DNA from: Candidula unifasciata
Lineage: Eukaryota; Mollusca; Gastropoda; Stylommatophora; Geomitridae
Assembly (NCBI GenBank): GCA_905116865.2
Contig: CAJHNH020000719.1
Span: 62,001 to 126,000, forward strand
Reading direction: 5' to 3'
DNA length: 64,000 nucleotides
A model generated the notes under the pieces. The model was not told the DNA's origin. It saw only the letters and a program-made list of their open reading frames with translations, and searched no databases. Shown one piece after another: positions 1-64,000 of this stretch; the first letter of the stretch is position 1; each line of letters opens with the position of its first letter. The position numbers and the translations under genes are program-made.

Positions 1-141
1 TTAGTGTGTTTGTAGTTTGTGTGTTTGTAGTTTGTGTGTTTGTAGTTTGTGTTTTTGTAGTTTGTATGTTTGTAGTTAGTGTGTTTGTAGTTTGTGTGTT
101 TGTAGTTAGTGTGTTTGTAGTTTGTGTGTTTGTAGTTTGTA
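1..141. repeat. 15/30-bp GT-rich minisatellite, runs off the left edge
   Basis: Tandem copies of a 15-bp unit (TGTGTTTGTAGTTTG) with small variants such as TAGTTAG alternating irregularly. The open frame across it is only the repeat translated and has no other support. Confidence 0.9.
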
Positions 142-185
142 ATGTAAGTTTGGGATCCTCTCCATGCCTTCAGAAATGTTGTTCA

Positions 186-268
186 TATACAACTTGATCT
201 ATATTTTATAGACCAACCAGCACTCGGTGGCTTATGTGATCAGCACCACACTGGCCGCCTTTGTTAGT
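186..268 (-). repeat. S1 SINE fragment (body)
   Basis: Contains the S1 body motifs TTTTATAGACCAACC, a GTGATCAGCACCAC-like stretch and GGCCGCCTTTGTTA, in the same order as the fuller copies at 31.5 kb and 51.7 kb. The tRNA-like head is absent. Confidence 0.6.
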
Positions 269-1844
269 AGTTTGTAGTTGAGTTTACTAGATTCTGATAT
301 TGATCGAAGAATGCTAGCTTTGTGGTGTCTGATGGCTAGTTTTACCTGTAAGTTGTAACAAACGCTAGGCTGATGCAACCTCCGAGTCTTTGAAGTATAT
401 TTGATGGCCGTGTGTGTCTAGTTGAGTTGTTGATTCGTTTTATGTGGGGGTATTCTGGTGTATGTGAATTGTCATGGTTTGATGTGCGTTTAATTTTCGT
501 GGTAAAGTCCTGCTGAGCTTTGTAAGACTTTTTCATAATAAACATGATAACTGTTATTCTTCTATTCCATCGTTCGTTTGTTGAGTGTTGGTGTTGTACC
601 ACTGTTGGTGTTGTAGTTATTAACTACTCTACTATACTGATTCTCTTATCAGCCACAACTGACTTTCAGTTGATCGCCTCGGGTATAAACTTACATGCCA
701 CACAGAACAGGAAACTTTTTACTTATTGTGTCCTGGCCACCTTTCCTCTTTTTATATCCCCCCTCCCCTCTCTTGCTTCATCATTCATCTCTATTTCTCT
801 ACTCTGTTACAAAATGGCGTTGTCGGCATGAACCTTATAAATGCAGATACCTCTTAGTCTATGTGGTGCTATCCATAGTTTGGTATATTAAACGCAATGA
901 AGTGCTAACGGAGAAAAGTCTCTGTCTCACTATATATATAAATTCTTCAGCATTCCGAGCTGCAGATATCACCTGCCTTAATTCATCTTTCTAGTTGCCC
1001 TTCTCTTTCCAGTTAATGTCACCAAGTGATATTATATATATATATGGGGGGTGGGGGGCGAACCGTTTATTTGATTTGCATTATTGTCAAATCTGGAAAA
1101 AAAATCGTTTTGGTTCGCAAACATTTCGTCGGTTCACCAAGAAAGTCATAAACGAATTAGGTTCGCAAGCCGAAGCACCATTGTACGTGATGTGTAGGAA
1201 GTGGTTGGATGTGTGTCCGTGGACCAAGATGTGGCCGACGCTCTGCAAACGACTAGATACGTGCATATGATGATAGATTAATGTCAATTTCGGAATGATC
1301 CGTAGTAGTAGTAGAAGCATGTGTTGTAGTGTTGTAAGAGCAGACAGAGTGGAAGTAGTAACAGCAGCAATGGCAGCAGCGGTAGTAGTTGTAATAGTAT
1401 TGGATGTGGCATCAGCAGCAGACGTAATGAAGTAATGGTAGTAGTATCCGATACGCAAGTGTACTGTCCTGCACAGCCTGCAATTATTATTTTTTTTTTT
1501 TTTCAACAGATCCGTCTCTAACTCTCATTAGGTTTAATTTACAAATTTGTGCCTGGTTTAAAAAAAATCTTTTGCTTTAAAATGTATATTCCTTCCATTC
1601 ATGCAACTGTACAAACACACACGTAGAATGCATGGAGCATCTGCCTATGTACACACACAAAACATAAATTGCCGGTCACATTTTTAGGCAAAGGAAAGGT
1701 TCACAGCGATAATGTAATCAAACCACCACTTAGCATCTAATTTCGTGTGACTAAAACATTTATATAACAATTATGACTTATTTTTCATTTTTGTATATCT
1801 GGTTTTTTTTTTTTTTTCAGTTAAAAAATAAATAAAATTAAAGG
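269..1844. other. No recognised gene
   Basis: AT-rich sequence with a GTAGTAGTAG tract near 1304 and a T homopolymer near 1490. Short open frames on both strands show no family signature, no splice logic and no relation to the ABC transporter. I see nothing else here. Confidence 0.5.
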
Positions 1845-1928
1845 AACATTTGTCCTGCCTTCAGACATATTTGGCAAATAGGGCTAGACCTATATTTTAT
1901 AGACCAATCGGTGGGTGAAGTGGACTTA
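1845..1928 (-). repeat. S1 SINE fragment (3' portion)
   Basis: Carries GGGCTAGACCTATATTTTAT followed by AGACCAATCGGTGGGTGA, the minus-strand 3' body of S1. It abuts the start of the 49-bp array. Confidence 0.6.
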
Positions 1929-4900
1929 TACAGTTCTGCTTCTTGCTCTTGTCCAGTAGTTTGCCATTGCCTCAACCATCATGGAGTTATACAGTTCTGC
2001 TTCTTGCTCTTGTAGCAGCCTCAACCATCATGGAGTTATACAGTTCTGCTTCTTGCTCTTGTAGCAGCCTCAACATCATCATTCTGCTTCTTGAGTTATA
2101 TACAGTTCTGCTTCTTGCTCTTTCTAGCAGCCTCAACCATCATGGAGTTATACAGTTCTGCTTCTTGCTCTTGTAGCAGCCTCAACCATCATGGAGTTAT
2201 ACAGTTCTGCTTCTTGCTCTTGTAGCAGCCTCAACCATCATCATGGAGTTATACAGTTCTGCTTCTTGCTCTTCTAGCAGCCTCAACCATCATGGAGTTA
2301 TACAGTTCTGCTTCTTGCTCTTCTAGCAGCCTCATCATGGAGTTATACAGTTCTGCTTCTTGCTCTTGTAGCAGCCTCAACCATCATGGAGTTATACAGT
2401 TCTGCTTCTTGCTCTTGTAGCAGCCTCAACCATCATGGAGTTATACAGCTGCTTCTAGCAGCAGCCTCAACCATCATGGAGTTATACAGTTCTGCTTCTT
2501 GCTCTTCTAGCAGCCTCAACCATCATGGAGTTATACAGCTTCTGCTTTGTAGCTCATGCTGCTTCTTGCTAGCAGCCTCAACCATCATGGAGTTATACAG
2601 TTCTGCTTCTTCTTCTAGCTCAACCATCATAGCAGTTCTGCTTCTTGCCTTGTAGCAACAACCATCATGGAGTTATACAGTTCTGCTTCTTGCACTTCTA
2701 GCAGCCTCAAACCATCATGGAGTTATACAGTTCTGCTTCTTGCTCTTCTAGCAGCCTCAACCATCATGGAGTTATACAGTTCTGCTTCTTGCTCTTCTAG
2801 CAGCCTCAACCATCATGGAGTTATACAGTTCTGCTTCTTGCTCTTCTAGCAGCCTCAACCATCATGGAGTTATACAGTTCTGCTTCTTGCTCTTCTAGCA
2901 GCCTCAACCATCATGGAGTTATACAGTTCTGCTTCTTGCTCTTGCTCTCATGGAGTTAGTTCTGCTTCTTGCTCTTCTAGCACCATCATGGAGTTATACA
3001 GTTCTGCTTCTTGCTCTTGTAGCCACCCCAACCATCATGGAGTTATACAGTTCTGCTTCTTGCTCTTGTAGCCACCCCAACCATCATGGAGTTATACAGT
3101 TCTGCTTCTTGCTCTTGTAGCAGCCTCAACCATCATGGAGTTATACAGTTCTGCTTCTTGCACTTCTAGCAGCCTCAACCATCGTGGAGTTATACAGTTC
3201 TGCTTCTTGCTCTTGTAGCAGCCTCAACCATCATGGAGTTATACAGTTCTGCTTCTTGCTCTTGTAGCAGCCTCATCATGGAGTTATACAGTTCTGCTTC
3301 TTGCTCTTGTAGCAGCCTCAACCATCATGGAGATATACATACAGCTTCTTGCTTCTTGGAGTTATACAGTTCTGCTTCTTGCTCTTCTAGCAGCCTCAAC
3401 CATCATGGAGTTATACAGTTCTGCTTCTTGCTCTTCTAGCAGCCTCAACCATCATGGAGTTATACAGTTCTGCTTCTTGCTCTTTATAGCAGCTTCTTGC
3501 TCTTCTAACCTCATCATGGAGTTATACAGTTCTGCTTCTTGCTCTTCTTCATGGAGTTATACAGTTCTGCTTCTTGCTCTTCTAGCAGCCTCAACCATCA
3601 TGGAGTTATACAGTTCTGCTTCTTGCTCTTCTAGAGTTATACAGTTCCTGCTTCTTGCTCTTGTAGCAACCAACCATCATGGAGTTATACAGTTCTGCTT
3701 CTTGCTCTTGTAGCAGCCCCAACCATCATGGAGTTATACAGTTCTGCTTCTTGCTCTTGTAGCAGCCTTCATGGAGTTATACAGTTCTGCTTCTTGCTCT
3801 TGTAGCAGCCTCAACCATCATGGAGTTATACAGTTCTGCTTCTTGCTCTTCTAGCAGCCTCAACCATCATGGAGTTATACAGTTCTGCTTCTTGCTCTTG
3901 TAGCAGCCTCAACCATCATGGAGTTATACAGTTCTGCTTCTTGCTCTTGTAGCAGCCTCAACCATCATGGAGTTATACAGTTCTGCTTCTTGCTCTTCTA
4001 GCAGCCTCAACCATCATGGAGTTATACAGTTCTGCTTCTTGCTCTTGTAGCAGCCTCAACCATCATGGAGTTATACAGTTCTGCTTCTTGCTCTTCTAGC
4101 AGCCTCAACCATCATGGAGTTATACAGTTCTGCTTCTTGCTCTTCTAGCAGCCTCAAACATCATAGAGTTATACAGTTCTGCTCTTGCTCTTCTAGCAGT
4201 CTCAACCATCATGGAGTTATACAGTTCTGCTTCTTGCTTCTTGCAGCCTCAACCATCTTTATAGCAGCCACCTCAACCATCATGGAGTTATACAGTTCTG
4301 CTTCTTGCTCTTGTAGCCACCCCAACCATCATGGAGTTATACAGTTCTGCTTCTTGCTCTTGTAGCAGCCTCAACCATCATGGAGTTATACAGTTCTGCT
4401 TCTTGCTCTTCTAGCAGCCTCAACCATCATGGAGTTATACAGTTCTGCTTCTTGCTCTTCTAGCAGCCTCAACCATCATGGAGTTATACAGTTCTGCTTC
4501 TTGCTCTTGTAGCAGCCTCAACCATCATGGAGTTATACAGTTCTGCTTCTTGCTCTTGTAGCAGCCTCAACCATCATGGAGTTATACAGTTCTGCTTCTT
4601 GCTCTTCTAGCAGCCTCAACCATCATGGAGTTATACAGTTCTGCTTCTTGCTCTTGTAGCAGCCTCAACCATCATGGAGTTATACAGTTCTGCTTCTTGC
4701 TCTTCATAGCAGCCTCAACCATCATGGAGTTATATATACAGTTCTGCTTCTTGCTCTTCTAGCAGCCTCAACCATCATGGAGTTATACAGTTCTGCTTCT
4801 TGCTCTTCTAGCAGCCTCAACCATCATCTTGCTCTTCTAGCAGCCTCAACCATCATGGAGTTATACAGTTCTGCTTCTTGCTCTTCTAGCAGCCTCAACC

Positions 4901-5857
4901 ATCATGGAGTTATACAGTTCTGCTTCTTGCTCTTGTAGCAGCCTCAACCATCATGGAGTTATCATGGAGTTATACAGTTTCTGCTTCTTGCTCTTCTAGC
5001 AGCCTCAACCATCATGGAGTTATACAGTTCTGCTTCTTGCTCTTGTAGCAGCCTCAACCATCATGGAGTTATACAGTTCTGCTTCTTGCTCTTCTAGCAG
5101 CCTCAACCATCATGGAGTTATACAGTTCTGCTTCTTGCTCTTGTAGCAGCCTCAACCATCATGGAGTTATACAGTTCTGCTTCTTGCTCTTCTAGCAGCC
5201 TCAACCATCATGGAGTTATACAGTTCTGCTTCTTGCTCTTGTAGCAGCCTCAACCATCATGGAGTTATACAGTTCTGCTTCTTGCTCTTCTAGCAGCCTC
5301 AACCATCATGGAGTTATACAGTTCTGCTTCTTTGCTGCTCTTCTAGCAGCCTCAACCATCATGGAGTTATACAGTTCTGCTTCTTGCTCTTCTAGCAGCC
5401 TCAACCATCATGGAGTTATACAGTTCTGCTTCTTGCTCTTCTAGCTTCATGGAGTTATACAGTTCTGCTTCTTGCTCTTCTAGCAGCCTCAACCATCATG
5501 GCTTCTTGCTCTTCTAGCAGCCTCAACCATCATGGAGTTATACAGTTCTGCTTCTTGCTCTTCTAGCAGCCTCAACCATCATGGAGTTATACAGTTCTGC
5601 TTCTTGCTCTTGTAGCAGCCTCAACCATCATGGAGTTATACAGTTCTGCTTCTTGCTCTTCTAGCAGCCTCAACCATCATGGAGTTATACAGTTCTGCTT
5701 CTTGCTCTTGTAGCAGCCTCAACCATCATGGAGTTATACAGTTCTGCTTCTTGCTCTTGTAGCAGCCTCAACCAACCATCATGAGTTATACAGTTCTGCT
5801 TCTTGCACTTCTAGCAGCCTCAACCATCATGGAGTTGTACAGTTCTGCTTCTTGCTC
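1929..5857. repeat. Large minisatellite, 49-bp unit, about 80 copies
   Basis: The unit contains ATCATGGAGTTATACAG, TTCTGCTTCTTGCTCTT and AGCAGCCTCAACC. Successive copies of ATGGAGTTAT at 5161 and 5210 give a period of 49. Two main unit types differ at one base (CTTGTAG or CTTCTAG). Partial units mark unequal exchange. Many units carry ATG and TAG in fixed places, so the short open frames repeat and stop, and no protein is supported. The array lies 3' of the ABC gene's stop codon. Confidence 0.97.
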
Positions 5858-5859
5858 TA

Positions 5860-6016
5860 GACCAACTGGCCAGACTCATGTTTGTACAGACCAACTGGCC
5901 AGACTCATGTTTGTACAGACCAACTAGCCAGACTCATGTTTGTACAGACCAACTGGCCAGACTCATGTTTGTACGGACCAACTGGCCAGACTCATGTTTG
6001 TTTAGACCAACTGGCC
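5860..6016. repeat. 29-bp minisatellite, about 5.5 copies
   Basis: The unit begins GACCAACTGGCCAGACTCAT and ends GTTTGTACA. Starts at 5860 and 5889 give a period of 29. It joins the 49-bp array directly, with the junction inside CTTGCTCTAGACC. Confidence 0.93.
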
Positions 6017-6136
6017 CTCAATAAATTGTACAATCTAATGTTTTTGTCTTCCTTGTTCAAATGTCATCTTCGTTAATAAATCAGGTGACAGAGGAGTAGA
6101 AGGTCTTGATCCCCTGTGCCTGCTCCAGATAAAACA

Positions 6137-6600
6137 CTTGAAGGAGAAGAACTGGGCAGTAAGATTTGTGTGGGTAGTTCCACTCCTGAAAGAGAAGAAC
6201 AAGACAGTAAGATTTGTGTGGGTAGTTCCACTCCTGAAAGAGAAGAACTGGACAGTAAGATTTGTGTGGGTAGTTCCAAACCTGAAGGAGAAGAACTGGA
6301 CATTAAGATTTGTGTGGGTAGTTCCACTCCTGAAAAAGAAGAACTGGACAGTAAGATTTGTGTGGGTAGTTCCATTCCTGAAAGAGAAGAACTGGACAGT
6401 AAGATTTGTGTGGGTAGTTCCACTCCTGAAGGAGAAGAACTGGACAGTAAGATTTGTGTGGGTAGTTCCACTCCTGAAGGAGAAGAACTGGACAGTAATC
6501 AGTTTGTGTGGGTAGTTCCACTCCTGAAGGAGAAGAACTGGACAGTTAGATCAGTTTGTGTGGGTAGTTCTACACCCGAAGGAGAAGAACTGGACAGTTA
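6137..6600. repeat. 48-bp minisatellite just past the ABC stop codon
   Basis: About 9-10 units containing AAGATTTGTGTGGGTAGTTC and GAGAAGAACTGGACAGT. Because 48 is a multiple of 3, open frames of up to 161 codons appear on both strands (plus-strand peptide unit KICVGSSTPEREELDS). The last units carry short insertions (AATCAG, TTAGATCAG) that shift frame, which argues against a selected protein. It ends about 55 bp from the ABC stop, so it is probably in the 3' UTR or just beyond. Confidence 0.92.
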
Positions 6601-6654
6601 GATCAGTATGTATGAAGAATTCCTGTTTTCAGTCACAAAATCATCTCCCTCTCT

Positions 6655-62138
<55,484 letters not shown>

Positions 62139-62189
62139 CTGCAGGAAACAAACACATTTTTTCTCTTGTCAACTCTCTATGTCTCTGTG

Positions 62190-62440
62190 AGGGCCCTTTG
62201 GGAGCAAGTGAACAGTGCTGAGGAACAGATAGATCATTACGGTCTGAGGAGAATGGCACTGTGAGGAGATACAAGGGGATCAGGCCAACACTTGACGCAC
62301 AGGGGAAAGGTGAGACGGATATACAATCAGACAGTTACTAGTACTATCGGAATTTTAACTCTTCGCTTGCTGCTGAAGATAGGGACGGAGCGCTTATGGG
62401 GGTGTCCCGAGTGCTGTGATTTAGATTCCTAATTCAACAT
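62190..62440 (+). mobile_element. LINE fragment, family D 3' end
   Basis: GAGGGCCCTTTGGGAGCAAG and GCGCTTATGGGGGTGTCCCG, with peptide pieces such as RALWEQVNSAEEQIDHYG; ends in the CGAGTGCTGTGAT block. Confidence 0.65.
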
Positions 62441-62544
62441 TCAACATTATATGTCCAAACAATACCCCATACATGACTAGGTATTATTCAACTGTGCAAG
62501 TCAACATGTTATTTATGGTTTTTTTTTTAAATGTTTAGTAAGAG

Positions 62545-62870
62545 ACTGTGGCTGGCTTTGTACAACTTGGTGGAATACTGATGCAATATAAGGCAGATGT
62601 TGTTAAGGACTTATGGAAGCATGTGTACAATTCAGAGGAGCAAAGGGTGATCACCACAATCTGGTGAGAGTGATGCAGCAGGGGTGACAAGGGGTTTTGG
62701 CCGATACTCGTTGCTCAGAGGAAAGGCAAGACAGAGGTATAATGAGAATGCTACTGGCATCATTGGTATTGGAACTCTTCATTGGCTGCTGCTGAAGATG
62801 GGGACGGATTGCTTATGGGATTGCCCCAAGTGCTGTGACACTTACGTCCACACACAGTCTCCTCGATTTA
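62545..62870 (+). mobile_element. LINE fragment, family D 3' end (second copy)
   Basis: YKADVVKDLWKHVYNSEEQR then KARQRYNENATGIIGIGTLH and WLLLKMGTDCLWDCPKCCD. Same orientation as the previous fragment and 100 bp away. Confidence 0.75.
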
Positions 62871-62894
62871 CGACACATTTACCTCCTAACAGGA

Positions 62895-62985
62895 GGGTGT
62901 GAGTAGGTGTATGTGTGTGTGTGTATGTGGGTGTGTGGGGTGTATGTGGATGTGTGGGGTGTATGTGGGTGTGTGTACATGTGCT
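62895..62985. repeat. GT-rich microsatellite
   Basis: GTGTGTGTGTGTATGTGGGT with GGGGTGTATGTGGATG repeats. Confidence 0.85.
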
Positions 62986-63149
62986 TGCTTACAGTATACA
63001 CAAATCTCACATTTACAGTTATGAGATCTTTCTTAAATAATGTGCTTGTTGCTTCAAATGCACCTCATGTGAGGCCTTCCTTTTTGTATCCTCTGTGTTT
63101 GCAATTAAAAGTCTGATAGCCCTCTACTTTTGCAGCTGACAGCTTAGCT

Positions 63150-63626
63150 GCACTTCTTGACCACTTCACTTTTTGGCCACTGCACTTTTTGGCCACTGCA
63201 CTTCTTGGCCACTGCACTTTTTGACCACTGCACTTTTTAGCCACTGTACTTTTTGGCCACTGCACTTCTTTGCCACTGCACTTTTTGACCACTGCACTTT
63301 GTGGCCACTGTACTTTTTGGCCACTGCACTTTTTGGCCACTGCACTTTGTGGCCACTGCACTTTTTGGCCACTGCACTTTTTGGCCACTGCACTTTTTGG
63401 CCACTGCACTTTTTGACCACTGCACTTTTTGACCACTGCACTTTGTGGCCACTGTACTTTTTGGCCACTGCACTTTTTGGCCACTACACTTTGTGGCCAC
63501 TGCACTTCTTGGCCACTGCACTTTTTGGCCACTGCACTTTTTGGCCACTGCACTTTTTGACCACTGCACTTTTTTGCCACTGCACTTTTTTGCCACTGCA
63601 CTTTGTGGCCACTGCACTTTTTGGCC
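63150..63626. repeat. 16-bp minisatellite, about 29 copies
   Basis: Unit CTTTTTGGCCACTGCA with TTTTTGAC, TTCTTGGC and TTTGTGGC variants. All six frames are long and open or nearly so, giving repeat peptides such as KCSGQKVQWPKSAVA on the minus strand. Confidence 0.95.
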
Positions 63627-63684
63627 AAACTCACCTGATTAAACAAACAAACAAAAAAAGTCTTAATTAGTCCCATTTTAATTA

Positions 63685-63895
63685 ATTACTTTAACCCCCA
63701 GACAGTACGCCACAGAGAGTTCTGTCACTCAGACACAACGGAAGCAGAACTAGAGGTCGACCACGCAAGTGATGGATAGATGGAATATCTGAGGCTGCAA
63801 ATGCTAACATCAACATAGTACATTAGGAGTGCCCTCAATGCCTCTTCCAAACCAGATCTGGACTAAAGGAGAAGAAGAAGAAGAAGAAGTTCCTT
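63685..63895 (+). mobile_element. LINE 3' fragment (relative of copy B), (GAA)n tail
   Basis: AGAGGTCGACCACGCAAGTG reads RGRPRK then a TGA where Arg/Trp is expected, then WIDGISEAANANINIVH, matching RGRPRRRWIEGV of copy B. Ends GGAGAAGAAGAAGAAGAAG. Confidence 0.75.
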
Positions 63896-64000
63896 TTTAC
63901 ATCATGCTGGTAAAAGGGCAGTATGTATATTATTCTCCTTCCAAAATGGGATCCCGAGAGCCACATGAGAAATTCTTGCACCATTCATGCAACACCAAGT

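Noticed and set aside
1087..1506. 139-codon minus frame rich in Thr and Ala
   Set aside because: It is produced by a GTAGTAG/GCAGCAG low-complexity tract; no other evidence.
6116..6601. 161-codon plus frame of 16-residue repeats
   Set aside because: It is the 48-bp minisatellite translated. Other frames are equally open and late units shift frame.
63065..63676. 203-codon minus frame rich in KCSGQKVQWPKSAVA
   Set aside because: It is the 16-bp array translated (three units per 16 residues); both strands are open. No start context or domain.

Overview
The window is metazoan nuclear DNA: long GT-AG introns, tRNA-headed SINEs, many 5'-truncated non-LTR retrotransposons (LINEs), MITEs and large minisatellites, on an AT-rich background. 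The mixture of LINE families looks lophotrochozoan, probably molluscan, but that is an impression and not a demonstrated assignment.

One host gene is clear. It lies on the minus strand and fills 6.6-62.1 kb. I could join 22 consecutive coding exons (62138 down to 6655) through GT-AG junctions with every phase compatible, giving 1017 codons plus a TAA stop. The product is an ABCC/MRP1-type full ABC transporter: end of transmembrane domain 1, nucleotide-binding domain 1 (NBD1), linker, transmembrane domain 2 and NBD2. The 5' part (TMD0, L0 and most of TMD1) lies beyond position 64000. Two exons are too short to stand out as open frames: exon 14 (77 bp, 23557-23633) and the terminal exon (6655-6766). 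I identified both by peptide similarity and splice phase.

Everything else is repeat or unassigned. Region 1-6.6 kb, downstream of the gene, is mostly minisatellite, including a 3.9 kb array of a 49-bp unit and a 48-bp array just past the stop codon. The introns hold about a dozen more arrays with periods from 5 to 43 bp. All arrays together come to roughly 10 kb.

I grouped the dispersed repeats by reading them against each other. S1 is a tRNA-headed SINE. S2 is a ~180 bp repeat. S3 is a ~300 bp SINE-like repeat with a (GAA)n tail. S4 is a second tRNA-headed SINE. S5 is a ~530 bp retroposon. T is a ~145 bp TTAA-bounded MITE. M3 and M4 are inverted-repeat elements. There are two longer LINE copies (27.7-30.2 kb and 54.85-57.74 kb, both minus strand) and about twenty LINE 3' fragments. 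Several insertions can be dated relative to one another by nesting and target-site duplications (TSDs).

I found no second host gene, RNA gene, CRISPR array or operon. The most specific new observations are a 413-bp fold-back transposon with an 8-bp TSD beside exon 10; a 50-bp minimal hAT element; the TTAA MITE family with one copy split by an S5 insertion; a tandem duplication that made a pseudo-exon next to exon 9; and a 1.3 kb GC-richer element sharing its 3' tail with S3.
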